A stretch of DNA of 64,000 nt from Liquidambar formosana (lineage: Eukaryota; Streptophyta; Magnoliopsida; Saxifragales; Altingiaceae): assembly GCA_039720395.1 (NCBI GenBank), contig CM077831.1:31721695-31785694 (forward strand). The letters run 5' to 3'. Shown piece after piece: positions 9,578 to 21,246 of this stretch. A program made the position numbers and the translations under genes. The notes beneath the pieces were generated by a model, which was not told the origin of the DNA, ran no database searches, and saw only the letters and a program-made list of their open reading frames with translations. Each line of letters opens with the position of its first letter. Positions within the stretch are counted from its first letter, which is position 1.

Positions 9578-12500
9578 ATGAGGAAAGCCTCTTCAATGGC
9601 TACTTTCCTCTTGTTGCTCCTCCTATTGCTACCTCACAACCCAACTCTTGCTAGCCCCATCAAGACAATTGTGATTCTGGTCATGGAAAACCGCTCCTTC
9701 GACCACATGCTGGGGTGGATGAAAAGAATGAACCCAGAGATCAACGGCGTCGACGGCACCGAATCGAACCCAATCTCCACCACCAACGCCACCTCCCCTG
9801 TCATTTTCTTCAAGAACCAATCTCATTTCGTCGACCCTGACCCGGGCCACTCCTTCCAAGCCATTCGCGAGCAGATTTTCGGATTCCGACAACACCTCCG
9901 CCGACCCGCCTCCCATGAATGGGTTTGCCCAACAAGCTTACTCCATGAATGGCTCCGTCGGCATGGCCGACAGTGTCATGAATGGGTTCGAACCTGATAT
10001 GGTCGCTGTGTATAAGGCTCTCGCGTCGGAATTTGCAGTGTGTGATAGGTAATTCACTCATTCTTTTCTTTTCTAGGATGAAACAAACAAATGAAGAAAT
10101 GATTTTCTTTATGAGTTGAGAATTTAAGCAGCATTTGTTGTGATTTTCCTTATTTGGCTGGAAATTGTTGAAGAAAGGAAGTGGAGAAAATCTTGTGGAA
10201 AGAATGAAAGATGAGGGTGTTTTTGTTGTTTTACCATTTACATGAATTTTTTTTTTTTATATATTTATTTTCTCACCTTTTTTACAGATGAAATGGACTT
10301 TTAGAAGGAAGTGAGCTTTTTGTCCTAATCGGCCTTCATATTATTATTAATTCATTATTATATTATATAATTCTTTTTAAGTCGGTTGATCTAGCTGATT
10401 AAGAATTGGGAAACATTTATCCGCACCAACTCTTTTTTTACCAATTCACGTGACATGGTATAAAATTAATTATTTTTTAGAATAATGCCACCTACATAAG
10501 TTTTGTACATCAACTCTCTATACCAATTCAAGTGGCTGATAAAATGATAATAGATGGCTTGTTATATTTTTTAACGAGTCATAATCACATTATCAATCGA
10601 CCACGTGAAGTTAGTATAGGGAGTTGGTGTAAAAAGTTTGTGTATGTAGTATTTCTAATTTTTTTTATTGTTCTAATGAATCAGTGCTATATCATAACTA
10701 TATCATTAGTATGAGTTGGTATAGAAAGTTAATGTATATAACACCACTATTAAGAGAAAAAAAAAAAGTTGTGTATAAATATTATATTTATGAATCCTAA
10801 GTTCATAACTTTAATCATATACATATGTGGCGGCTTTTAATGTCAAATCTAGAGAGAGAGAGAGTCTAATTATTAAGTGATTTTTACTTGATAAAGTCTA
10901 TGATTAGATTAGTTGTTCTTCTTTCCTTAATGTATTAAATTAATTAGAGATTAGACGTTGCTCTATCTGTAAAGTGGCTCCGAATTAAAACTCATTCTAT
11001 AGGAAGCTAGAAGTTGAACCTTATGAATTAGATGCATCCTAATGTAACAACATATTTAACAAGATGTGATTCTTACAAAAACTTATTAGAGAGAGTCAGA
11101 AGGGAAGGTTATATAGCCAATCCTTTGCTTATAAGGCCATGTTTGTTTGGTTGAAATGGAATGAAATCACATTCTAATTCATTTCAAACAATATGTTTGG
11201 ATAAGATAATTAAATAGGAATAGAATGAAACAGTAATAGTGAATTGTAATGATATTTATTCCGTAATATTTATTTCATTCTTATTCCATTCCAAACTATT
11301 TTGAGCATGTAATTAGATTCCATTCCCACTCATTTCATTCCAACCAAACAAACATGGCTTAAGATCAATTAATCTTATATAAGTTGTGTAATCCTATGCA
11401 TTGTAGGATTATACCTCATAACTTTATGCGACTTATATATGTTAATCTCACCTCAAAATTTTTGTATTATATATACATGTATTGCCTCGGTCTTATAAAA
11501 ATGTTTTTATGTAAATTATATTAATACTATGCTTAAAGGTTATACTGCATGCAAGCATGTGTGAATCTGTACAACTTACCTTTGCATAAGGTATAAACTT
11601 CTAATGCATAGTATTGATATAAAAAAATTATAATGTATTAATGAGATTGGAGCGGCATACATATATGGGGTATAATTTTTTTATTTTATTTTATAACATA
11701 CGTATACAATTATATAAATTAACATAAATATATGCATGCATGTCTCTAGATAAAGTGGAGCTGCATGTAATGAATGATATTATAAGAACTGATGTGACAT
11801 CCAGTTTCTCAAAACAAAAGGGTTTGGTATTTGTAATTCATTATAATCTTGTGATTAACACACTAATTACCTAAATGGCAGACAGAGTAACTAGAGAAAA
11901 TCTTGTGTGAAATACTTCATCCTATACTTTCCTATTATTCATTTAATCTTGTTTCCTTCCGTTGGACAGGTGGTTCGCATCCGTCCCTTCATCCACCCAG
12001 CCCAACCGCCTATTCGTCCACTCGGGTACCTCCGCCGGCGCGACGAGCAATATCCCGGCACTCCTCGCAAAAGGATACCCACAAAGAACAATCTTCGACA
12101 ACCTGTACGACGCCGGCATAAACTTCGGAATATACTTCCAGAATATTCCGGCCACCCTGTTTTACCGTAACCTGAGGAAACTCAAATACCTAGGCAAATT
12201 CCACCCCTACGATGTATCCTTCAAGAACGATGCCAAGAAAGGGAAGCTGCCGCCCTACGTTGTGGTGGAGCAGCGGTACACCGACACGAAGCTTCTTCCG
12301 GCGAACGACGATCATCCGTCGCACGATGTGTATCAGGGGCAGATGTTTGTGAAGGAGGTGTACGAGACGCTGAGGGCCTAGCCCGCAGTGGAACGAGACT
12401 CTGCTGGTGATCACGTACGATGAACATGGCGGGTTTTTTGATCATGTGGCCACGCCGGTCCATGGGGTGCCCAGCCCGGATGGGATTATTGGGCCCGAGC

Positions 12501-15159
12501 CGTTCTTCTTCAAGTTTGATCGGTTGGGTGTTAGGGTCCCTACCATTTTGGTCTCACCTTGGATAGAGAAGGGTACTGGTAAGTGACTCTTTCATCATTT
12601 TTAATTTTTAATTTATTTATTTGATTTACTTTATATTAATGATCATTTTACCTAATTTTAGAATTTGCAGAAAGTGTCCATTAAAAAAAAAAATTTTTAT
12701 TCCGTGTTACAATCTATACGCCCATTTGGACACAAACTCTGGTCACATGTCACATGTCACATGTCACATGAAGGGTGGTTTGTGTTTTATTATTCTAGCA
12801 TACATCCCATTTCTAATGGCCCTATATATTATTCTAGCATTATCTTCTAGAGAACTATCCCTACAGCACCAATAATCTGTGCAAGGAGCCTTGCAGTTAT
12901 GGGTGTGGTGAGGTTCACATGCAAGCTTTCTTCATTTCACACTGCTTTTCAAAAAGTGATGCTTGTGGACAGAAAGTGGTGGGGGTCCTTACACAAATTA
13001 GAAGACCCACAATTTCTTGTTTTTTCTAATGAGTAGTAGAAATATCTGAAATCTTAGATGATGACCAACACATAATTTAAAAAAGAGGCAGCACAACTGC
13101 AACAAGAAATTGTTGTGAGGGAAAAGTGTGTTGGTGGGGATGTTGTTGAGGAGGACATACCTTTTGGGTAGGAGTTTCAAAAATGTAGGCAAAAGTCTGA
13201 TTGAGGTCCTTTCTTTAATTGCCAAAAGTTACAAAGGGGGCGCACCACAAAAATCGTTTTACTTGGAAATTAAGGGAAGAGATTCTAGTTATAAAGAAAA
13301 TGTGAGGCTTCACGCCTTCACATTAGGCCGAACGAGGGAATGGATGCTCTCCAGCGCAATTCCTCTTCATTAAGGTTCAATGGGCTTCTTACTGTCACAT
13401 CAGCATTGAAATTGGAAGCCGAGCCTTACCTTTTGATGGGTCCTATTTAATAGTTTAACTGTGTAAGGTAAACTGCTCAAATGGATGAATATAATTATAG
13501 AGTTTGCATATAAAATTTCATGAAGTTTTTCCACCGTCCAAAACGTTTGATTGGAAATCTAATGGTTAAAAGTATTTATTGAGTAGATAAATTGAAGGGG
13601 AGAGACCTTAAAAGTGCAATATTAGTTAAGTCAGTCATGGGCCTAACATCTTTGTATAAGCCCTGAACTAACCTGTGCAAGTGCAACCCTACAAAAAGAT
13701 TGAAGGGGAGAGACCTTAAAAGTGACCAGCGTGAGAGCTCATTTTGGGCCATGCAGTTGAATTTACAATCCAAGAAATCCGTATCTATCTGGTCAGCGGA
13801 TCTAAAACTTAGGATTATGATTGTCTACTTTTTCTCGAAATCTATCGAAAACAAATATTTTAGATATTTTACGTAATAATTTATCTAGCTTGATGGTGAT
13901 GATGACAATGATGGTGATGATGCAGTTGTTCATGGGCCGAACGGATCACCATTTCCGACGTCAGAATACGAGCACTCATCCATTCCAGCAACAGTGAAGA
14001 AGCTCTTCAACCTGTCCGCACCCTTCCTTACTAAGAGGGACGAATGGGCCGGCACCTTTGAAGGCATTGTCCAAACCCGGACACAACCCAGAACTGATTG
14101 CCCAGGTTAGTTACACTTCCCTCATTATCTATTCCTAATAATTCATTTAATGCAGAAGATTATGATATTGTCTATTAAGCCGCTGATTACCACCAGACCA
14201 GCAATCGTTTCAAGCTAAATTTGATCTTTTGGGGCTTCATTTGACTGAGAAGTCATAAGGGGAGAGGAGATAATTTGGTGTCTCATAAAGGCAATTCAAC
14301 CTCAACCTCTTACAACCTTCCATGTTTTCATTCTTTTCCATAATTTCTCACCAACCAAACAGAGCTTATTGGCAGTATTTTTGTTTATTTGACAATGCAT
14401 TGGAAACACTCCTATCTACTTACCCAAATTAGAGGAGAGGAATCGTGATCAATACCAAAGATCAGCTGCTTGGCAAGTTGAATATACATAAGTTCGCTTC
14501 AAGAGAATTTACCCAAAAAAAAAATAAAGAATGTTGGGAGTTTGTCCAAACAATTCAACATCTTGCAAATTTCAAATCATAGTCCATATTGCAGTGACTA
14601 AAGTACAATTCCTTTATGGTGCTTTTGGATGAGAGATTTGCAGGAGGGTTTTGGGCTAAGATGAGATTTCAAAACCAAATTATGGTGGCAACAATAGCAG
14701 CGAATGACAGTTGAAATCTCATCTTAGCCCCTAATCCCTCTTGCAAATCCCTCATCCAAACGCACCTATTAATATGCTCCCTCCTTGCTTATGTTGTGTT
14801 TCTAAGATCTAATCTTTGTTGTGTTTTTTCTACTGCTATTTTTGACAGTGCAACTCCCAACTCCGGTCAAAATTAGGCAAGGTGATGCGAACGAAGATGC
14901 CCATCTTAGCGAATTCCAACAGGAGTTGATGCAGCTTGCAGCAGTGTTAAAAGGAGACAATATCTTCACAAGTTACCCAGAAAAGATTGGCAAACAAATG
15001 AGCGTCAAGGAAGGAAAACAGTACATGGAGGATGCTGTAAAACGCTTCTTCGAGGCTGGACTTTATGCTAAGAGAATGGGTGTCAATGAAGAGCAGATTG
15101 TCAAAATGAGGCCGTCTCTCACTACGAGATCACCGGAACCTTCAACCAAGAACCCATAA
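9578..15159 (+). CDS. NPC: Non-specific phospholipase C (NPC2/NPC6-like), four exons, two frameshifts
   Basis: Plant NPC enzymes hydrolyse phosphatidylcholine and other phospholipids to diacylglycerol, in lipid remodelling and signalling. Exons: 9578-10048, 11970-12578, 13926-14105, 14849-15159; all junctions are GT-AG and rejoin cleanly (for example TGTGATAG|GTGGTTC, reading [11 protein letters not shown]). The first ~26 residues are a Leu-rich signal peptide. ENRSFDH lies at residues 37-43, [12 protein letters not shown] follows, then [10 protein letters not shown] and [12 protein letters not shown], all phosphoesterase-family signatures. Two single-base insertions break the frame: an extra T at 9884/9885 (GGATTCC, expected GGATCC) and an extra T at 12379, which creates a TAG stop (GGCCTAGCC). 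With both removed the coding length is 1569 nt (522 aa), normal for NPC. The ATG at 9578 was chosen because the longer open frame upstream is only the CT repeat. It is either a recent pseudogene or carries sequence errors. Confidence 0.88.
11135..11359. mobile_element. Tourist-like (PIF/Harbinger) MITE in NPC intron 1
   Basis: About 225 bp with terminal inverted repeats GGCCATGTTTGTTTGG and, inverted, AGCCATGTTTGTTTGG, flanked by TAA on both sides (11132-11134, 11360-11362). A 3-bp TAA/TTA duplication and this terminus fit Tourist-type elements. Confidence 0.7.
11510..11650. mobile_element. Diverged relative of the 4.76-kb palindromic MITE
   Basis: Contains an inverted pair, TTAATACTATGCTTAAAGGT and CTAATGCATAGTATTGATAT, resembling the core of the element at 4757-4936. 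Ends are unclear. It lies in NPC intron 1. Confidence 0.45.
12741..12769. repeat. CACATGT short tandem repeat in NPC intron 2
   Basis: TCACATG repeats about four times in a row between GGTCACATG and AAGGGTGG. Confidence 0.8.
13590..13723. repeat. Direct repeat pair in NPC intron 2
   Basis: A roughly 26-base string (begins ATTGAAGGGGAGAGACC, ends TTAAAAGTG) occurs near 13,590 and again near 13,698, about 108 bases apart. Confidence 0.85.
14618..14766. mobile_element. MITE in NPC intron 3, TAT target duplication
   Basis: 149 bp with inverted ends GGTGCTTTTGGATGAG and, inverted, GGTGCGTTTGGATGAG, flanked by TAT (14615-14617, 14767-14769). The inner arms carry GCTAAGATGAGATTTCAA and its inverse. 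The 3-bp duplication points to PIF/Harbinger. Confidence 0.7.
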
Positions 15160-15205
15160 CAAGATGCTGCGTTGTGTATGTGTGGGGCTTCGGTAAATGT
15201 GTATG

Positions 15206-15211
15206 AATAAA
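15206..15211 (+). terminator. Putative polyadenylation signal of NPC
   Basis: AATAAA lies 47 bases after the stop at 15159, within TGAATAAATAAG. Position and motif fit a plant near-upstream element. Confidence 0.55.
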
Positions 15212-15309
15212 TAAGAACCGTTTGTAATCCACAAATATAGGAGAGGGTGAAGAATGATGTAAAACTATACCTTCATTTCTTTATTTATAATTTTTAATGG
15301 GAAATATAT

Positions 15310-15840
15310 ATATATATATATTAGAGGGGGAGGTGATAAAATGACTTGTGGTAGTACAATATAAGCTTCCACCATTAGTCTTGGTGCAGGCATACATGAG
15401 GACTTCAGCATCCGCCCAAGTGGGTAGGCATCCCTTGCCAGGGTGGCCACGAAGTGGCCAGCGAGGCAAGCCACTTGGCAGTTTATGCATGAGCATGCGC
15501 ATGGACGTGTAGGCGTTACATGCCATCTGTGGAGTATTCCACATGTCATGCACTGGCCATGTGATGTGTCCATCCTGAGGCCACCAGCCGACCACGCATC
15601 GCCTTCCCATTTCTTCTACTTTTATAGAGCCTAAAAATGTAGGCGTCAGCTGGGTTCTTGGCACCAGTGCATCACCAAGAACACCAAGTCCATGTTTGGT
15701 GATGCATCAACTTGGCAGCCCAATGTACAATTCATGTATAAAGCTCTGCATATGATATCCTCACCTTCATATATAAACCTCTCATTAGCAGTGAGGTGAG
15801 AGCTGTAATACTAAAGCCCTATTCATAAAATGTTAACAGT
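15310..15840. other. Compositionally distinct island, possibly an LTR fragment
   Basis: Clearly more GC-rich than its surroundings, with nested motifs such as GGTGGCCACGAAGTGGCC, and a TATA-like CATATATAAACC near 15,770 close to its end. Short open frames on both strands have no recognisable protein. A promoter-like end after a GC-rich body suggests a retrotransposon LTR, but no paired terminus or TSD was found. Confidence 0.3.
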
Positions 15841-15877
15841 TCCAAGCTAACATAACAGGATAGCATTCTTTTTTCAT

Positions 15878-15972
15878 TTTTTTGGTAATGGAGGGGTTTG
15901 AACCCCTAACCTATCCTACTCCTACCCTTGATCCCACCTACCCTCACCACTAGGCTAGCCCTAGTGGCTTAC
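15878..15972 (-). mobile_element. tRNA-derived SINE-like element
   Basis: The minus strand reads TAGCCTAGTGGTGAGGGT (A-box-like) and later GGGTTCAAACCCC (B-box-like), then CCATTACCAAAAAAA. The order A box, B box, A-rich tail is that of a short plant SINE inserted downstream of the NPC gene. Confidence 0.6.
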
Positions 15973-16421
15973 AAGATAGCATTCTGCAACTAAAATGACA
16001 TCACCAAACACCAACAACACCTCTAATTACTCCTTTTTATAGCACTATCGGCGGCCAAGGGTGCTTCTTCATAACATGTTTCCATATACCAAAAGGGAGC
16101 CTGACTGCTGGCAATTTTCAATTCTCCATTTTTTTCTTTGGGTGCAAAGGAATTATACAGAAGTACATTCAATAAGCTAAAATTTCACATGTATAAAATC
16201 CTACCACAAAGGGTAACAGATGTTTACAAAAGAATTTAATGGCCTTCATGGTTTAATTTTAAAAAAGTGCCAATAACAAAATAAGCTTTATTGGATGCAA
16301 CATGACGTTTCCTTTTCTATTTCTATATCATTCTACAGTTACCTGTGATTTGTATTCATGGATCTTTCCCAAGGCCATTGATAACAAAAATGGGCCTATC
16401 ATCTTATTTTGATAGTAGCCA

Positions 16422-19400
16422 CTATTCATCTGTATCCCACCCAGGAATATTTGCAGTAGCCTCATTCACCATCTTTACAAGTCTTACCTGCAAACATGAT
16501 CACTAGAGGAATTATTAACTAGAGAGAGAGAGAGAGAGAGATATTCACATAAACTGCCTTCCAAGTCTCTGTTTTAGTACACAGAAAACAAGGCATAAAG
16601 AATGATCTTTAGAAAACTGTCACTCATCTTGGATATAAGCATGCATTAAATCAATTATAGTTATTGCGAAGAACAAAATAGATCACAGAACCTAGTAGCA
16701 AGCCCACTTAATAAGCCTGAACTAAAAAATTATTAGAAATAATTAAATAATCGATGCTATATAAACTCCTCATTTCTGTTTAAGTTTTCCTTTTGCCTAG
16801 GTTGTTGAGGTGCAATGGCTGCACCTCAACAACCAACAAATGCCATAAACACTACAAGGCAAGATCCTACCATGGTGTAAAAGCATATCCATAAATATTC
16901 ATTAGGGAACTAAAGTACATATACAAGTTTAGACACATATAAGTTTAGGATTGTCAAATATGATTTTGTACCAGCTGGCTTCATTATATGGTTTCCCAAA
17001 CTGGTCCCTAAGGAATGAAGACCAGTTATAGACATACCACACTTTCAGGAACTCCTGGAGGGGGTAAGGAGAGGTTCCTTGGTGGAGGACCACTAAGATA
17101 CTGATCTCTTGTCAAAACGCCATTCTCCAATCTTCCCATATGTTAGCTGCTCCCTGAATGATTACCAACTTTAAGTAAAATAACTATAGAAACAGAAAAT
17201 TACTAAAAAAAATTGACTCAACTAAAAAATAAGTTTGGCATCACAATACTCATAAACAACGCAAGTGAAATGAGAAAGAAAAAAAATTAGCGACATTATC
17301 ACAGTTTTAAAGTAAAATGGTAACACAAAGGCAAAAGAGAGTCTTTTTACCTTCAAAGATGTAATCACATCCATACGTGTAATGGATAATAATCTTATTT
17401 CCAACTTCCAAATCCCATGGTGGCTGAAAACTTATAGAGATGCAAGTTAACGATCTATGTGTGATTAAAAAAAATGTTAAAAAAAGAGTAAAATAAAAGC
17501 AGATTTTTCATGTATCATGCAAACCTGTAGCATAAAATCTTTACGAAGAATATGCTTCACGCCATGCAACTGCTGATGCTACGGCATATGCATACCTTAG
17601 TTCAACAGAGAAATGACAGCAACATCAAAAGCTATATTAGCATTTAGCAACGCTAGGAGCCATTGCTATTCATTGAACAGATTATGAAAGCTCTTCAAGT
17701 ATAACTCACATTTCTAGCACCCATCCAAAGGCTTTATCAGTCTCTGAATCATCTTTCATTCTCAAAGAAACATTCATCCATGTAGGTGCAATTTTTTCCA
17801 GAAGGGCCTGGAACAGGTAATTAATTAATACCACACTATTAGGCAATATCGTTCATAGTGACAATAATAATTATAATGATGATGATGACGACGACGATGA
17901 CATAGATTTGATGAAAGAAAAAAAAGGGCGTCACCCAGTGCCGGACCATCCTAGTGGGGTGCTAAAAGGGGTGAGCTGGATAGGGTCTTAACCTTGACAC
18001 TTTTTGCACAAAGTGACCACCCTAAAGATTTGAACCTGTGCATTTGCAATTGATTGCTCGAGACATTTTCCATGGCACCAGACCATGGCCCCCAGATTAT
18101 AATGATGCTGAAAATTGTTACTATTAATTATTGCTATTACTAATTATTAGCACCTTATTTGGTTACAGCTCTCATGAGACGATGTTTTGATTAATTTTGG
18201 AATTTCAGAGGTTGAAATGGATAAAATAAATATAACTGAAAATGGATGGTCAGTCAATTCACAATCAGATAAAAGTAATTCACAGAAGCTACATTAACAA
18301 AAATAGATTATACCTTCTTGATAATTACAGGAGAGTTGCCAATTGGATCAATATTTGTCACAGGACCCTTCTCTTCAGGGTAATACTTCCTTAAAATTTT
18401 CTCATGTTCAGCTGGTTTAATGTAGAAAAATGGGAACCCCGCTGGATAGCCTCCTTTTGCCAAGTTAGGCAAAGGGTTTACAAAAATGTGGTCAGGCTCT
18501 GCCATTAAAATGTATCTGCATTGCTCATTGAATGCACTAGCTTTTAGATTTTGCAAAAGAACATAGGAAAACAATTCTAAGTCATCAAAAATTAAATATA
18601 AAAATTAAAAAACTCACTCTTCTTCAATGGCTGCCCTTTCCAGCCATTGCACAAAAGCCCATGGTCTATTTAAGACAACGTAACCCTGTAAACAACATTC
18701 AAAGACAATGTGAATAAAAATAGAATAAAATAAAATAATCTTCTTGAAAGCGTCAAGTTAGGAAAAACAATTGCTGCAAGTATCCAACTAGAAATGGAGG
18801 GAATAAGGTACAAAACAAGAAGATGAATAGGCCGCTGAAACCCATACATATCAGCTGATATATATACTACACACACACACACACACACACTATCCGTTGT
18901 GGTGTTCTCTGATCTGGAAATACGTGTGAGGAAAAACTGACGATTGCTGCGTAACAGGTTTCAGTGATATTTCAATTCATCACAATAAGGTTCAGCAATA
19001 TATATCACATGTATACATCAACACAATCTTTCACAAACTGTGTGGACTGTCGGTTTTTTTTTTTTTTTTGCTGCTCTTCTCTTTGCTTAGATCTTGTTGT
19101 ATAATGTTAGGGTTGTTCAATCAGATACCTTTTACATGAGTTGCACATTTATTTATTTTCTTAATAAAGTTACATTGAGTATATTAGTCCGTAACATTTA
19201 CAAAGTACACTCAAAGTGTACCAAAAACCCATACCAAACCATGTTAAGGCAAAAGGAAGCATTCGTTTCATGATTTTAAATTTTAATAAACTAAAATAAA
19301 ATAATATTAAAGTAATGGTCTAGAGTTCTTTGAAATGTTAAGAGTTGTAATTTGGAGAAAATGATGTTCAATAGTTATGTAGTCTTTAATAGCCAAGTAT

Positions 19401-21246
19401 CATTTAATGGTATGATACACCGGTGTGGTAGCACATCTATCATGGATGGGCTACTACCTACTGTATGAAAGAACATGCTTGTTTATCTGTATGATTTTCC
19501 CAATATGTGTTCTACATCAGTACATCACTCACATCTATTCATTATATTTTTGAGTATTTAATGCATTTTATTTTCATATTGCTCTTTAGGCGAATACAAG
19601 ATTGTATCATTGATGCGAGTCGTATCAGGGCCCACCAACATGAAGACTAAAACCAGTACATAAAACATGCTCAAATGTTACTATTGCCACCACTATAATC
19701 AATGGACAGTGCACTTTAAATATGGAGGAAAATAAAAAGGCTACTTACATTACAACAAATGAATCGTACCAAAGGGTTGAAGCTTAATTCCAGAAAAATG
19801 AAGAAAAAAAATTTTCAATATGTGTGTAACAATGACACCAGTATTGGTGTCATGTCCAACTCTAATACATGTCCAACAAGCATATATGTTGACGTTTCTG
19901 ACACAGCATAATCGCTAAAAAGGACAGACTAAGGATCCACTTGATTAGGGTGAGAGTTATAAGGACAAGTAAAATATTGTGTTTACCATGAAAGTTTTAA
20001 GTTTTCTGAAAAGTTTGCATGAAACTATTTGGGGTAAGATGCAGGAAAATGAGTCCTAGTATTCTTGCACCTACATGAAAGTTTAAACTTTTATGCTGCT
20101 AAAACTCAAGTGAAGCCTCAAATCATGGGAACCTTGCTAGTTCTCTCCATTCTCCAAAATTCTCATCCTAACAAAATGAAGCCAAAGGAAGTCATTTCGC
20201 CTTCATTCTGGTAAGGCAGAGAACTTATTTTTTTTCAAAATATTAATTGTCTCCTTCTCCACAGCATGAGGTTAGTTGAGGAATTATGGAGCCATCTCCT
20301 TGGTCTTCTTTTCAGTAGACTAAATATAACCTAGAACAATTCGAAGTTTAAGAAATTCTCTCCTCTATCTAAAGTGCAATTTAAGGATGAGGTTGAGAAA
20401 GGATATTAAAAATGAATCAAATGCACATGAATTCAAATAAAGACTTGCATAATAACAAGAATAACAAATTAGGGCATTTTTATTGTCCAGCAGAGACTAA
20501 ATTGTTCCATTTATTTTATGTAGCATTTTAAAATAATAATCCATCATCTAGCTGGGGCCATCAAAGAAAATTGGAACTGTCACAAAAACTGATCATGTGG
20601 GATCAATTTTGCAATTTCATCAATAGCTACAATTTCTCTTTTCCACTATAATTTGTGTTAATTGCTGACATTTTCTGTAATTGCTCCATTTACAACATGG
20701 ATTTGTACATAAATAATATCTAGAACACAATGGGGCAATTAAATTCTCAAAGAGGCATCCATATGCAACATTAGTGAATGAGCTCATAAATAAGAGAAAC
20801 CCAAACAGAGACAGTAAAAGAATTCTCACCCGATCAAGCCCGGCTGGAAGAGGATCAACCACAAAAGTTGGAATCTCCTCCATCAAATTGTCAGGGTTTC
20901 CCGAATGCAAAACCCTAGTAAACCCTCCCATGTCCGATCCGGGCATGTGTTTTACCTTCTTATACCAGTAGTACATAATGCGACACTGCCATTTGCTATA
21001 AGGAGCATCAGTTGCCGTAAGGGCAACATGAAATCTCAAATTTGAATTCCCTTCTCTCCTTGCCTTCTCAGGCTTCTGAATTATGGGATCAAACAAGTCC
21101 AGACCATCTGCCCCCCAATTCGGCGACCCCAGGGTTTTGTTGTGGAGTATCATAGTCAACAAATTATAGGTCGCAAAGAAAAACCCTAGTGCTAGAAAAA
21201 CCAAAAGTAGCGGCGTTGCACGCCCAATGTTTTTCCTCTCAATCAT
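16422..21246 (-). CDS. HPAT: Hydroxyproline O-arabinosyltransferase (HPAT, GT95), eight exons, frame broken
   Basis: HPATs are Golgi type II membrane enzymes that add the first arabinose to hydroxyproline in extensins and CLE peptides. Coding exons, 5' to 3': 21246-20830, 18685-18618, 18515-18314, 17807-17710, 17595-17525, 17423-17351, 17153-17038, 16487-16422, with GT-AG introns. An N-terminal signal anchor (about residues 10-32) precedes FHVALTATDAPYSKWQCRIMY; MGGFTRVLHSG, GYVVLNRPWAFVQW, MAEPDHIFVNPLPNLA, GPVTNIDPIGNSPVI and IIHYTYGCDY follow. The start is the ATG at 21246; the open frame extends one GTG and one AAG codon further. Exon 5 has one extra base near 17,570 (frame for ALHGVKHILRKDF lost). 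In exon 7 the LTYGKIGEWRFDKRS and YLSGPPPRNLSLPPPG blocks lie in different frames (extra base near 17,101), with a compensating shift at the exon 6/7 junction. A repaired length of about 369 residues is normal for the family. Confidence 0.88.
17917..18093 (-). mobile_element. Au-type SINE in HPAT intron 3
   Basis: The minus strand starts GGGGGCCATGGTCTGGTGCC (A-box region), then ACAGGTTCAAATC (B box), and ends CACTGGGTGACGCCC plus a T-run. This matches the known layout of plant Au SINEs, which have a tRNA-like head and a CACCGGG...GCCCTTTT tail. It lies antisense-neutral inside an intron, in the orientation of the gene. Confidence 0.65.
18866..18890. repeat. (AC)n microsatellite in HPAT intron 1
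   Basis: Uninterrupted AC dinucleotides within the 2.1-kb first coding intron (18686-20829). Confidence 0.9.

Noticed and set aside
15265..15664. 127-residue minus-strand frame in the GC-rich island
   Set aside because: Open frames of similar length exist on the other strand; lack of stops reflects GC content, and no domain is recognisable.
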